NCBI RefSeq assembly: GCF_014385195.1
Contig: NZ_JACRTG010000001.1
Span: 23,323 to 87,322 of the forward strand
Direction of reading: 5' to 3'
Source of the DNA: Paratissierella segnis
GTDB lineage: Bacteria; Bacillota; Clostridia; Tissierellales; Tissierellaceae
Length of the DNA: 64,000 bases
Shown: piece by piece, positions 25,637 to 37,000 of the stretch
How the letters are laid out: each line of letters starts with the position of its first letter
How positions within the stretch are numbered: position 1 is the stretch's first letter
The notes under the pieces: generated by a model
What the model saw: the letters and a program-made list of their open reading frames with translations, nothing else
What the model was told of the DNA's origin: nothing
Databases searched by the model: none
Position numbers and translations under genes: made by a program

Positions 25637-27720
25637 TGAAACTCGTTATAGCAGAAAAACCATCTGTGGCACAAAGTATTGCCACTGTAATTGGGGCTAC
25701 AAATAGAAAAGATGGATATATGGAAGGCAAATACTATCTTGTGTCATGGTGTGTGGGTCATTTGGTGGAACTTGCATCTGCCGATTGCTATGATGAAAAA
25801 TATGCTAAATGGCAGTATGAAGATTTGCCTATCCTACCCTCTAATTGGAAATATGTCATCTCAAAGGGCAAAGAAAAGCAGATGAAAATCATTGGAGGAT
25901 TGATGAAACGCAGTGATGTTACGGAGATTATTGCAGCTACAGATGCAGGCCGTGAAGGAGAACTCATCTTCCGATTGGTATATGAAAAGTTCTCTTGTAA
26001 AAAGCCCATTAAAAGGCTTTGGATTTCATCAATGGAGGAAAGTGCCATTGATGAGGGTTTTAAAAATCTTCGTAATGGATCAGATTATGAATTACTTTAT
26101 CAATCTGCACTCTGCCGAGCCAAAGCAGACTGGATTGTAGGCATTAATGCCACCAGATTGTTTTCCCTTCTCTATGGGCAGACCTTAAATGTAGGTAGAG
26201 TCATGTCTCCTACCCTTGCCATGATGGTAGAGCGTGAAGAAAACATAGCCAACTTTAAAGTAACGCCTTTCTATATCGTACAGCTTGATTTAGGCAATCT
26301 TACTCTATCAGGAGAAAGACTTCAAGAAAAAGAGGAGGCAGAAACTTTACGCAATGCCTGTGACGGGCAGAACATAACCATTGAATCGGTGGAAAGCAAA
26401 GAAAAGTCAGAAAAGCCGCCTAAACTCTATGACCTAACTACTTTGCAAAGGGAGACAAACAGACAGCTGGGCTTTACCGCAGAGCAGACCTTAGAATATG
26501 TTCAAAGTCTTTATGAAAAGAAATTAGTAACCTATCCTCGAACAGACAGCTGTTATGTTACTGAGGATATGAAAGACAGTATCCCTGCTTTGGTAAAAAT
26601 GACAGCAGGATTTTTTATGCCTGAAGATGTACAACTATCTATCAATACAGGACAAATAATTGATAATAGCAAGGTAAGTGACCATCATGGGATTATTACT
26701 ACTTTGGGTGTAGAAAACTATGATATTCACTCCCTTCCCTTCGGCGAAAGAGAAGTCTTACTCCGTATCGCCCTACGTTTAGTTTGTGCAGTTGGAGACA
26801 ACTGTCGCTATGCAGAAACCCTTATAACTGCAAAATATAGTGGTGCAATATTTACAGCAAAGGGAAAAACCATACTTGAGGATGGTTGGAAGTCAGTTCA
26901 GAAAATATATCTTGATACTAAAAAGGAACAACATCAAGAAGAAAAATATACTACCCTGCCACCTATTACCCAAGGTGAAGTATTTACTGCAAAGGCTACA
27001 ATTAAGGAAGGAAAGACCAGTCCACCAAAGCATTTTACCGATGATACCCTACTTTCTGCTATGGAAAATTCAAACAATGCAGTAGATGATACAGAGCGTA
27101 AAGGCATTGGTACTCCAGCCACCCGTGCAGGAATTTTAGAAAAACTCATTAAAACAGGATTAGCAGAGCGTAAGGGGCAGAAAAAGACAAAGCACTTTAT
27201 TCCTACTCATAAGGGAATTGCTTTGATTACAGTTTTACCGGAAGTCATAAAATCAGCACAACTTACCGCTGAATGGGAGGAACAGCTAAAGCAAATTGAA
27301 CATGGAACACTCTCTCCAATGACCTTTTTAGATGGTATATCCCATATGACAAAAGACCTTGTATCCACTTATAAGATAATTGATGGTGCAAATACTCTTT
27401 TTCCTTCAAAATCCAAAGAAGAATCTATTGGCAAATGTCCTCGCTGTGGTAGTCATGTAAAAGAAAACAAGAAAGGATTTTGCTGTGAAAACAGAGCCTG
27501 TGGTTTTGCTCTATGGAAAGAAAATAAGTTTTTTACTGCAAAGAAAAAGAAATTAACCAAGAACATAGCAAGAGAACTTTTGAAAAATGGGAAAGTAGAA
27601 TTAAAAGGCTGTTACTCTGAAAAAACAGGTAAGACCTATGATGCTATTATCATTCTCAATGATACAGGTGGTAAGTATGTGAATTTTAAAATGGAGTTTC
27701 CTGCAAAGAAAGGATGGTAA
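25636..27720 (+). CDS. topB: DNA topoisomerase III
   Basis: Type IA topoisomerase, 694 residues. TOPRIM domain at the start (KLVIAEKPSVAQSIA ... ATDAGREGELIFR), catalytic tyrosine in VTYPRTDSCYVTEDM (about residue 299), and a C-terminal zinc ribbon (CPRCGSHVKENKKGFCCE) followed by a second DUF-like tail. ICE-encoded TopB proteins help resolve DNA during transfer or circle replication. AAAGGAA precedes the ATG. Confidence 0.93.
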   Translation: MKLVIAEKPSVAQSIATVIGATNRKDGYMEGKYYLVSWCVGHLVELASADCYDEKYAKWQYEDLPILPSNWKYVISKGKEKQMKIIGGLMKRSDVTEIIAATDAGREGELIFRLVYEKFSCKKPIKRLWISSMEESAIDEGFKNLRNGSDYELLYQSALCRAKADWIVGINATRLFSLLYGQTLNVGRVMSPTLAMMVEREENIANFKVTPFYIVQLDLGNLTLSGERLQEKEEAETLRNACDGQNITIESVESKEKSEKPPKLYDLTTLQRETNRQLGFTAEQTLEYVQSLYEKKLVTYPRTDSCYVTEDMKDSIPALVKMTAGFFMPEDVQLSINTGQIIDNSKVSDHHGIITTLGVENYDIHSLPFGEREVLLRIALRLVCAVGDNCRYAETLITAKYSGAIFTAKGKTILEDGWKSVQKIYLDTKKEQHQEEKYTTLPPITQGEVFTAKATIKEGKTSPPKHFTDDTLLSAMENSNNAVDDTERKGIGTPATRAGILEKLIKTGLAERKGQKKTKHFIPTHKGIALITVLPEVIKSAQLTAEWEEQLKQIEHGTLSPMTFLDGISHMTKDLVSTYKIIDGANTLFPSKSKEESIGKCPRCGSHVKENKKGFCCENRACGFALWKENKFFTAKKKKLTKNIARELLKNGKVELKGCYSEKTGKTYDAIIILNDTGGKYVNFKMEFPAKKGW

Positions 27721-27724
27721 AAAC

Positions 27725-27910
27725 ATGAATATTAAAAATTTGATTAAGACACTCTTAGATATTGAAGTAAATACAGAGGATATATTAAAGTTACGTGAAA
27801 ACCCCAAGGAATATATCGCAAAAGAAGAGGATGCTGAAAAGCTAAAGGATTTGTTCTTACTCATGGATTTAGCAGAGGACCAGGAGGTGGATAAAGATGG
27901 CAACTACTGA
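27725..27910 (+). CDS. Small acidic protein, 61 residues
   Basis: Unrecognised, helical and acidic (NIKNLIKTLLDIEVNTEDIL ... YIAKEEDAEKLKDLF). The ATG lies 4 bases after the topB stop and its end overlaps the RadC-like gene by 14 bases. Conserved placement suggests a backbone gene; role unknown. Confidence 0.65.
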   Translation: MNIKNLIKTLLDIEVNTEDILKLRENPKEYIAKEEDAEKLKDLFLLMDLAEDQEVDKDGNY

Positions 27911-29465
27911 TGAACTTCGCTATATTCAAGCCTTTTCAAGAATTATCGGTGTTAAAGAGGATGACGCTATAGAATATGCCCAGAGAAAGGGATTAAATGC
28001 CTTGGTGGACAATGCCACACAGCTCCTTGCTACTCCAGTTCAACGGGAAAAACATCAAGCCTTTCTCGATTTATATAGAATGAGCCGTGGTATAAATACT
28101 CGAAACCCTGTAATTAATTCACCTGAAAGTGCATCTGGCTTTTTTCATTCGGTGATGGATAATATTTATGATAAGGAAGCATTTGTCGTAGCATTTCTCA
28201 ACACCAAAAATCGTGTTATTGACCATGAAGTTGTGTCCGTTGGGACGATTAATAGCTCACTGGTACACCCAAGGGAAGTATTTAGAAATGCCATCATTAA
28301 CAAAGCAAATTCCGTGATTCTTTGCCATAACCATCCATCTGGAGATTTAACTCCAAGTACAGAGGATATTAACATTACCAGACGCTTAGAGGAGACTGGA
28401 AAACTATTAGGGATTAAAGTTTTAGATCACTTAATTATTAATGGCATTAATCATAAAGAGCTATATTCCTTTAAGGCAAAGGGAGTACTGGAAACAGTAG
28501 AAACTTATGATATTAACGCATCACAATCAATAAAAGAAGGGGAAAATGGTTTTACTGGGACAGAAAAGGAACAAGAATCTGATTTTATGATACCAATACA
28601 AGAACATACCTATCCTTTGCCTGATCCTGACATAAGCATTAAAGACCGCAATTCTTACGGATATTTAGATGATGAGATGCTACCACTATCAAGAGAACGT
28701 GTCGCAGAATTATTTGAACAAGATTTGTCAGTATACCTGCTTTATGAAGATGATACTGAGGCAATGGCACTTGATTATGAGGATATAGATAAGCACAGTG
28801 GAATATTTGGGATTCAGCGTACAGACTGGATAGCCTTACAGGATTATGAGACCATGAAAGACCAAGAAAAATCTTCTGTATCGGAACTTGAACAGAGATT
28901 TTTAGAAACTTCAGCTGACTCCTTTGCAATTTATCAGATTAAAAGTGGAGAGGAACTCCGGGATTATCGATTTGAAGGATTAGAACGATTGCAAAATACT
29001 GGACTCTCTGTAGACCATGATAATTATGAGATTATCTATACCGCACCCCTACCCAATTATAACGGAGATCAAAATCATACTCTTAATAAGTTATATGAAC
29101 AGTTTAATATAAACCATCCTACTAATTTTAAGGGACACTCCCTTTCCGTCAGCGACATCATTGCACTAAAAGTAAATGATAGGTTATCCTTTCATTACGT
29201 TGACAGCTTTGGTTTTGCTGAACAACCCTACTTTCTACCTGAAATAAACTATTTAGAAACTGCTGAAAAATCAGTAGAACAAAATTATAACCAACTGGAC
29301 GGTATTATCAATAATAAGCCTACTGTAGCAGCGTTGGTGCAAACTGTAAAAGCAGAAAGAAAGGACAGGAAATCTTCTGTAGTGGAACAGCTTAAAACAA
29401 AGCCATTCATAGAAAAAGATAAGCAGAAAAGAATACCTCAAATAGGTACAGAAAAGGAGCGATGA
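27897..29465 (+). CDS. RadC/JAB-domain protein fused to YodL/DUF4316-type domains
   Basis: Protein of 522 residues. The N-terminal RadC-like JAB metal domain (about 60-200) carries the HxHx7D motif in CHNHPSGDLTPSTED (His144, His146, Asp154) and NTKNRVI ... SVGTINSSLVHPREVF. The C-terminal half contains YodL-type repeats (LPLSRERVAELFEQ ... FGIQRTDWIALQDYE; FAIYQIKSGEELRDYRFEG). Typical of Tn1549-like ICEs; JAB domains may remove tags or trim proteins but no substrate is known. AGGAGGTG precedes the start. Confidence 0.85.
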   Translation: MATTDELRYIQAFSRIIGVKEDDAIEYAQRKGLNALVDNATQLLATPVQREKHQAFLDLYRMSRGINTRNPVINSPESASGFFHSVMDNIYDKEAFVVAFLNTKNRVIDHEVVSVGTINSSLVHPREVFRNAIINKANSVILCHNHPSGDLTPSTEDINITRRLEETGKLLGIKVLDHLIINGINHKELYSFKAKGVLETVETYDINASQSIKEGENGFTGTEKEQESDFMIPIQEHTYPLPDPDISIKDRNSYGYLDDEMLPLSRERVAELFEQDLSVYLLYEDDTEAMALDYEDIDKHSGIFGIQRTDWIALQDYETMKDQEKSSVSELEQRFLETSADSFAIYQIKSGEELRDYRFEGLERLQNTGLSVDHDNYEIIYTAPLPNYNGDQNHTLNKLYEQFNINHPTNFKGHSLSVSDIIALKVNDRLSFHYVDSFGFAEQPYFLPEINYLETAEKSVEQNYNQLDGIINNKPTVAALVQTVKAERKDRKSSVVEQLKTKPFIEKDKQKRIPQIGTEKER

Positions 29466-29468
29466 TTA

Positions 29469-29690
29469 ATGAGTAAATTTACCGTGGAAGAAAGGAATTT
29501 AATATGTATCTACAGTGCAGGCACAAGAATGGATTTGCTTTCGGAACTTGCAGAAATGAAAACTCATTTGGGAAAAGATGAAACTGAACTTTTGGAACTT
29601 ACACAATCAGTTATAGATAAGATAACTGCTATGAATGATGGAGAGTTTGACAGTATTACAGCAGAAATGATTGCTGATTTTGGGGGATAG
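29469..29690 (+). CDS. TTRAP (transposon-transfer assisting protein) family
   Basis: Seventy-three residues matching the TTRAP family: KFTVEERNLICIYSAGTRMDLLSELAEM and the closing FDSITAEMIADF. Named as assisting transfer, mechanism unknown. GGAGCGATG-type site overlaps the previous stop. Ends the operon segment before the PIN-domain cargo gene. Confidence 0.85.
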   Translation: MSKFTVEERNLICIYSAGTRMDLLSELAEMKTHLGKDETELLELTQSVIDKITAMNDGEFDSITAEMIADFGG

Positions 29691-29704
29691 TTAGAAATAA
29701 CTTA

Positions 29705-29733
29705 TTGATTTTGAAATATGATACTTGTATAAT
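29705..29733 (+). promoter_or_regulatory. Promoter of the PIN-domain cargo gene
   Basis: TTGATT, 17-base spacer, TATAAT, 43 bases upstream of the gene. Strong consensus match that marks the gene as an independent unit. Confidence 0.75.
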
Positions 29734-29776
29734 TTGACATATAGTCACACTAATACAATAAGGGAGGTAATATAGG

Positions 29777-30952
29777 ATGCTTAAGTATCCAATTTCTGTC
29801 TTTTTAGACACTAATATTTTTGTTGCTACAAAATATGATTTTAGCGAAAAAGGTATTTTTAATATCCTTGAGAAGTTTATAGCTACTGGTAAAATTAATC
29901 TATATATTAGCAGCGTAGTAAAAGGAGAGATACTAAATCGTATTAAGGGTGAAATATCGAAAATAGATAACAAATTTAAAGAAGCAAGAAACTTTTCATT
30001 TAAAACAATTTCAATTAATTATTTAGAACAGTGGAGTTTCTCTTATTTATTTTCTAAGCCTGACAAAAAGCAAATGCTTACAGAAATAATTATGGATTTT
30101 GAAACATTTTTAAAAAATACAAATACGACTATATTAGATTGTTCTGACATTGATTGTAATCAAATTATAGAAGATTATTTTGAAGGAAATCCGCCGTTTG
30201 CTAATAGTGATAATAAAAGATTCGAGTTTCCCGATGCAATAATGATATCCAAGCTTAAATCTATTTTCAATGAGGAAAATTCGGTTTTTGTTGTTAGTGA
30301 TGACAATAAATTTAGAGAGGCACTGAAAGGACATAAGGGTATAGAAACATATGATTCATTAAAAGAAATCTTTAACTTGATTAACAAAGAACAGGAAATA
30401 GCATACGGAATAATAGTGGATTTGATTTCAGATGATATGCGAAGCATACTATGCCAATCCATTTATTCAGCTTTAGATAAGAAGGATATAGATGTTGACG
30501 GAACTGATTGTGATCGAAAAGGAATATGTCATGGATACTATTATGATGATGTTTATATTGATTCCATTAAAGATGTTGATTACAAGTTTATTTCAATTAA
30601 TGAAATTTCTGCTGATACAGTTAGTGTAATTGTCGAGGCAAAAGCATTTATTTCTGCAATTTGCTCATACGTTGATGAGGATAACTCTATTTGGGATTCC
30701 GAAGAAAAAGAGTATATATTCCTTGAACGTATTAATGTTTATGAGGAGCATACTCCTGAATTTGAATGTGAATTTATTTTTAAAAATGAAATTGATGAGC
30801 ATAAGGCTGAATTAGATATTATATCAATAAATTTTGATTTGCAGTTGAATAAAGATACAAGATATAAGAGAGAAATCATTCCATCAAGCAATCCAGAAGA
30901 AGATGCTTATGCAGATAAAATGGATGCTTTGGAGGAATATTATAACCATTAG
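29777..30952 (+). CDS. PIN-domain protein (cargo)
   Basis: Protein of 391 residues. N-terminal PIN nuclease domain (1-190) with the acidic set Asp11 (FLDTNIF), Glu51 (VKGEIL), Asp153 (FPDAIMISKL) and Asp175/176 (VVSDDNKF). The C-terminal 190 residues are acidic and unrecognised; they may sense or regulate. Larger than VapC toxins and without an antitoxin gene beside it, resembling DUF4935-type PIN proteins seen in defence contexts. Flanked by its own promoter and a perfect terminator between TTRAP and the helicase gene. Confidence 0.8.
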   Translation: MLKYPISVFLDTNIFVATKYDFSEKGIFNILEKFIATGKINLYISSVVKGEILNRIKGEISKIDNKFKEARNFSFKTISINYLEQWSFSYLFSKPDKKQMLTEIIMDFETFLKNTNTTILDCSDIDCNQIIEDYFEGNPPFANSDNKRFEFPDAIMISKLKSIFNEENSVFVVSDDNKFREALKGHKGIETYDSLKEIFNLINKEQEIAYGIIVDLISDDMRSILCQSIYSALDKKDIDVDGTDCDRKGICHGYYYDDVYIDSIKDVDYKFISINEISADTVSVIVEAKAFISAICSYVDEDNSIWDSEEKEYIFLERINVYEEHTPEFECEFIFKNEIDEHKAELDIISINFDLQLNKDTRYKREIIPSSNPEEDAYADKMDALEEYYNH

Positions 30953-30960
30953 TCAATGAT

Positions 30961-31005
30961 AAATAAAACAACCATGTCTCTTTGAAGACGTGGTTGTTTT
31001 ATTTT
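30961..31005. terminator. Perfect terminator after the PIN cargo gene
   Basis: Fourteen-base perfect arms AAATAAAACAACCA and TGGTTGTTTTATTT with further inner pairs GTCT/AGAC. Symmetric, so it can work both ways. The helicase ribosome site follows at once. Confidence 0.88.
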
Positions 31006-31025
31006 GGATAAAAGGGAGGACGAAT

Positions 31026-34000
31026 ATGGTAAATAAAGCACAAGTTTTTACACAGTTGGCAGAGAAAACCGCCAAACGTCTTACAAGCAGTCTTGAAGAT
31101 TGGACTGGTTTTCTTAATACTGTGGGAAGGCTTTACAGATACAACTACCATGAACAGCTCATGATTTATGCACAAAGACCTGATGCTACGGCTTGTGCTG
31201 AATATGACCTGTGGAACAACAAAATGAACAGATATGTCCGCCGTGGCTCAAAGGGAATTGCATTATTTGACCCCACTGGCGACACTCTAAAATTAAGGTA
31301 TGTTTTTGATGTCTCCGATACAGGAGGCAGAGAAAATTCTCGTTATCCTTATCTTTGGAATATGCAGGAACATCATAAAGAACAGATTTTAGAAATGCTA
31401 AAGAATAAATTTGATGCAGAGGATAATAATCTTCCCAATGCCTTTTATAACATTGCAAGGAATATGTCTAAGGAGTATTATGATAATCACAAAGAGGATA
31501 TAAATTATCTCATAGAAAACAGCTTTTTAGAGGAATATGATGAGGACAATATCCGAAAGGCTTTTGAAGATGCCGCTACCGTTAGCACAGCATATACTTT
31601 GATGAAACGATGCGGATTAGATTCTGATGGATACTTTGAGCATGAAGATTTTCTACCCATATTTGACTTTAATATTGCTGATACCGTTGCACTACTAGGT
31701 ACAGCGGTTAGTGAACAATCAGAGCAGATATTTAGAGAAATAGCAGTTACTATTATTAAAACAGAACGTGAAAGGAGCCAGAAATATGAACGAAATCACT
31801 TATATCAAGAACGGGGATTATCTGATACCCAACATCGGGTTGACAGAGCAGACGGACAACAAGGAACAGAGTCCACTAGGCAAATACGGCAGAATGAGAA
31901 AGAAATATCTTCAGGAACATCGAACACCCTTATTCAATTCCCTGCTGTTGAGGGAGAAACTATTTCTCCATCTATTGGAGATAGACAAAACATCCAACAG
32001 GAGATTAACACAGATAATGGAGGACTTACAGAAAGTTCAGCCAGCACCAGACAAGATGAAAAATCAGATGGAATGGGTGGGTTACATGAACAACTTGAAA
32101 GCACAGGCAGAGGAAATCATACTGACGGAGCTTATATACAGTTAACTCTGTTTCCAACGGAAGAAGAACAGATACAAAGAATAACGGGGAAAGAAAGGAT
32201 TAACAAACCTTTTACTTACCCCGTTTTTTCTATGCCACAAAATCAAATTGACTCTATTTTAAGAACAGGAAGTAATAGTAATAATAGCTTATTAAGAATC
32301 ATTTCATTCTACCAAAAGGACAAATCATTAGAAGAAAAAGCAGACTTTTTACAAAGTGAATGCCAAGGTGGCAAAGGACTATATATAGATGGACAAAAGA
32401 TATCTATATGGTTTCATACTGATGGTATCCATATTTCTAAAGGAGAAACTGCTCTTTACTCTCCTTCCAAGGAAGTTATTAGTTGGATAGATGTTGCAGA
32501 AAGAATTGAGGAACTTCTAAAGGATGGACAATTTGTAACACAGGATATATTAGATAAGGCAGGAGCCTATGAAAGACAAGAGCTTGCACAAACATTTTGG
32601 TATTTACATCAGGATTTTTCCGATAAGATAAAAGGACAATTTTTTAATGAGGAAATATTTAAAGGTGGCTTTCCTGATTCCACCAATCATATAGCACAGC
32701 TATTAGGTGACTCCAATGACAGAGAAATGATTATTAAATCATTACAAGAGTTTACCTCTACTTATGAACAAGACCATACAATTCTGCGTTTTCACTTTCA
32801 TAAACCACAAAGGCTACTCTCTGATTTGATGGATTTAGATTTACCAAGACGAGAGTTTTCCTCTACCCTTACTAATATTGATGATTTTACCATGTTCATT
32901 ACACAGGACGAGGTTGATAAGGAACTTACAAGTGGAAGTGGTGTTCAAGATGGAAAATATCGTATTTATGACTTTTTTACACAATCCCATAGCCCTAAAG
33001 AAAAAGCAGATTTTTTAAAGCAGGAATATGGTACAGGAGGCAGAAGTCATGCCCTTTCTGGGGCGGACAATAGCAATCAAATGCACGATGCAAAAGGCAT
33101 TGTGTATAGTCGTAGGGAAAATGATGATAAGTTACTTCTAAATTGGAGTAAAGTTGCTAAACGAATTGACTACCTTATTTCCATTGACCGCTATATGACT
33201 TCTGAAGAAAAAAAAATGTTTGAAGAACTACAGCGTGAAAAGGCTGGAATTATAGAAAGACCACCTGTATCTGATACAAGAGAGACTATAGAAGAACCTA
33301 TTGCTCCCACTCCTATCCCTATAGAAAATTCAGAGGAAGGAGTAAAACAAGAAGAAACAACCCAAGAAATGACACAGGAGATTATAGAAGAAACTATTCC
33401 TATTCCTTATAGCAAAGGCGATACCGTATATTTAGAAAACGGTACGCCTTTTTTAGTTGAGGAAATAACAGATTATCATGTAACATTGCGTGACCCATCT
33501 TTGCTATATCCCATCTTAAGATCAGAAAGTAGGGAAAGCTTTTTAAGGTTTTTAGAACTTTATCCTCAATCAGAAATGTCTCAAGAAAAAGCTGAAAACT
33601 TTCGCATTACTGATGAACATTTAGGTGAAAGAAATAAACGTGAGAAATTTTTACAAAATATAGCAGCCATTACTACTTTGCAAATCATAGAAAAAGAAGG
33701 TCGCTCTGCTACAAAAGAGGAACAAGAAATCCTATCCCACTATGTTGGCTGGGGAGGTTTATCCGAAGTCTTTGATAAGGATAATAGTAGTTTTATTAGT
33801 GAATATTCACAATTAAAATCCCTGTTATCTGAAGATGAGTACAGCACGGCAAGAGCGTCTACCCTCAATGCCCACTACACAAGTCCTACAGTTATTAAAG
33901 CCATTTATGATGCAGTAGAAAATATGGGATTTACCACAGGAAATATCTTAGAGCCTGCCTGTGGAATTGGACATTTTTTTGGTATGCTCCCTGATAGTAT

Positions 34001-37000
34001 GCAAAACTCCAATCTATATGGTATTGAACTAGATGGCCTTACTGGTAGAATTGCAAAACAGCTTTATCCTAATGCCAACATTTCTATTACAGGATTTGAA
34101 AAGACAGAACTACCTGATAGTTTTTTTGACCTTGCTATTGGTAATGTACCCTTTGGAAACTATAAAATAAATGAAAAGCGTTATGATAGCAACAATTTTC
34201 TCATTCATGACCACTTCTTTGCAAAGGCACTGGACAAAGTTCGTCCAGGAGGTGTAGTTGCCTTTATTACCTCAAAGGGAACAATGGATAAACAAAATCC
34301 TGATGTTCGCCGATATCTTGCACAGAGAGCTGAATTACTTGGCGCAATCAGACTTCCTAACAATGCCTTTAAAAATGCAGGAACTGAGGTTACAAGCGAT
34401 ATTATATTCTTACAAAAGCGTGATAGCCCCCTTGATGTGGATAGGGATTGGATACATCTTGATACCAATGAAGATGGAATTACACTAAACAGCTATTTTG
34501 CCGACAATCCTGAAATGATTTTAGGAACAATGGAAATGAAAAGTGGTCCCTTTGGTATGGAAAGCACTTGTACACCCCTTCCTAATGCTGACCTTTCAGA
34601 ACAATTAAAATCTGCTGTTCTAAATATTGAAGGTAGCATATCAGAAATAGATTTACCTGATATAGAATTAAGTAATGATGTTTCTATTCCCGCTGACCCT
34701 ACAGTAAAAAACTTCTCCTATACCCTCGTAGACGGTGAGGTATATTACCGTGAAAATTCCCGTATGGTAAAGCCAAATACCAATGAAACTGCAAAAGAAA
34801 GAATTAAAGGAATGATAGAACTTAGGGAGTGTGTAGATAAGCTTATTTACTATCAACTGGAGGATTACAGTGAGGAAACTATTAAGGAAGAACAGGAAAC
34901 TTTAAATCAACTTTATGATAGTTTTACTGCCAAATATGGACTCATTAATAGTCGTGGCAACAGCCTTGCCTTTAGTGACGATAACTCCTATTATCTCCTC
35001 TGCTCCCTTGAAGATGTAGACGAAAACGGCAATCTAAAAGCTAAGGCAGATATGTTTACCAAGCGTACCATTAAAAAGCGTATGACAGTTCATTCCGTAG
35101 ATACTGCAAGTGAGGCATTGGCACTTTCCATAGCTGAAAAAGCAAAGGTAGATATGGAGTATATGGCAAAGCTTACAGGAATTACTAAGGAAGAGCTTGC
35201 TGATGATTTAGGAGGTGTTATCTTCCCCCTTTCTTCTACTCTTGATGATGATAGCCCTATAAATTATGTTACGGCAGATGAATACCTTTCAGGTAATGTA
35301 AGAGAAAAACTTCATACTGCAAAGCTGGCAGCACAATCCTCAGATATGTTTAGACCTAATGTGGAGGCTTTAGAGGCTGCACAGCCAAAAGACCTTGATG
35401 CCTCTGAAATTGATGTCCGTCTTGGTGCTACTTGGATTGATAAGGAATATATTCAGCAGTTTATGTATGAGTTATTCGATACTCCCTATCGACTTCAAGG
35501 AGAGGTAGAAGTAAAGTATGCTCCTTTTACTGCTGAATGGAATATTAGCAATAAAAATGCTGTTGGCTATAATAATGTGGCAGCATATGTTACTTATGGA
35601 ACAGATCGAGCCAATGCTTATAAAATTTTGGAGGACAGTTTAAACCTTCGTGATGTTCGTATTTATGACACTATAACTGATGCTGATGGCAAGGAAAAAC
35701 GTGTACTAAATAAGGATGCTACTACCTTGGCACAACAAAAGCAACAAGCTATTAAGGATGAATTTCGAGATTGGATTTGGAGAGATGCAGATAGACGGCA
35801 GACCTTAGTTAAAAAATATAATGAAAAATTTAACTCTATCCGTCCCCGTGAATACGATGGAAAGCATATTAATTTTGTAGGCATGAATCCTGAAATCACA
35901 TTAAGACCCCATCAGGTAGATGCTATTGCCCATATTCTTTATGGAGATAATGTTCTTCTTGCCCACGAAGTAGGTGCAGGAAAAACCTTTGAAATGGTAG
36001 CTGCTGCTATGGAAAGCAAAAGGTTAGGACTTTGTCAAAAACCACTCTTTGCCGTGCCAAATCACCTTACAGAGCAATGGGCAAGTGAATTTCTAAGGCT
36101 ATATCCTGCCGCCAATATTTTGGTGGCCACAAAGAAGGACTTTCAAACGAAAAACCGTAAGAAATTCTGTGCCAGAATAGCTACAGGTGATTATGATGCA
36201 GTTATTATAGGACATAGTCAATTTGAGAGAATCCCTATGTCCCTTGAAAGGCAGGAACGCCTTCTTCGTGAACAGATTGATGAAATATTAGAAGGAATTG
36301 AAGAAGTTAAAGCAAGTGGCGGTGAACGGTTTACTGTCAAACAGTTAGAAAGAACAAAGAAAGGCTTAGAGCAAAGACTAGAAAAATTACAATCACAGGA
36401 ACGTAAAGATGACGTTGTAACCTTTGAACAACTGGGAGTTGATAGACTTTATGTAGATGAGGCACATAATTATAAAAACCTATTTTTATATACCAAAATG
36501 CGTAATGTAGCAGGACTATCCACCACTGATGCCAAAAAATCCAGCGATATGTTTATGAAATGTCGTTATATGGATGAACTAACTGGTGGTAAGGGGATTG
36601 TATTTGCCACGGGTACCCCTGTCTCAAATTCCATGACTGAGCTTTATACTATGATGAGGTATCTCCAATACAATACATTGCAAAGAAATGGACTTGTTCA
36701 TTTTGATTCTTGGGCAAGTACATTTGGAGAAACTGCAACTGCCATTGAACTTGCACCTGAAGGAACAGGGTATCGGGCAAGGACGAGGTTTTCTAAATTC
36801 TTTAATCTACCTGAGCTTATGGCAATGTTCAAAGAGGTAGCAGATATTAAAACAGCAGACCAGTTAAACCTACCTACCCCAAAAGCAAACTATCATACCA
36901 TTGCAGTAAAACCTACAGAAATACAGGAGGAAATGGTAAAAGATTTATCTGACAGAGCCGCCCGAATACAGGCAAATCAGGTTGATCCTTCTATTGATAA

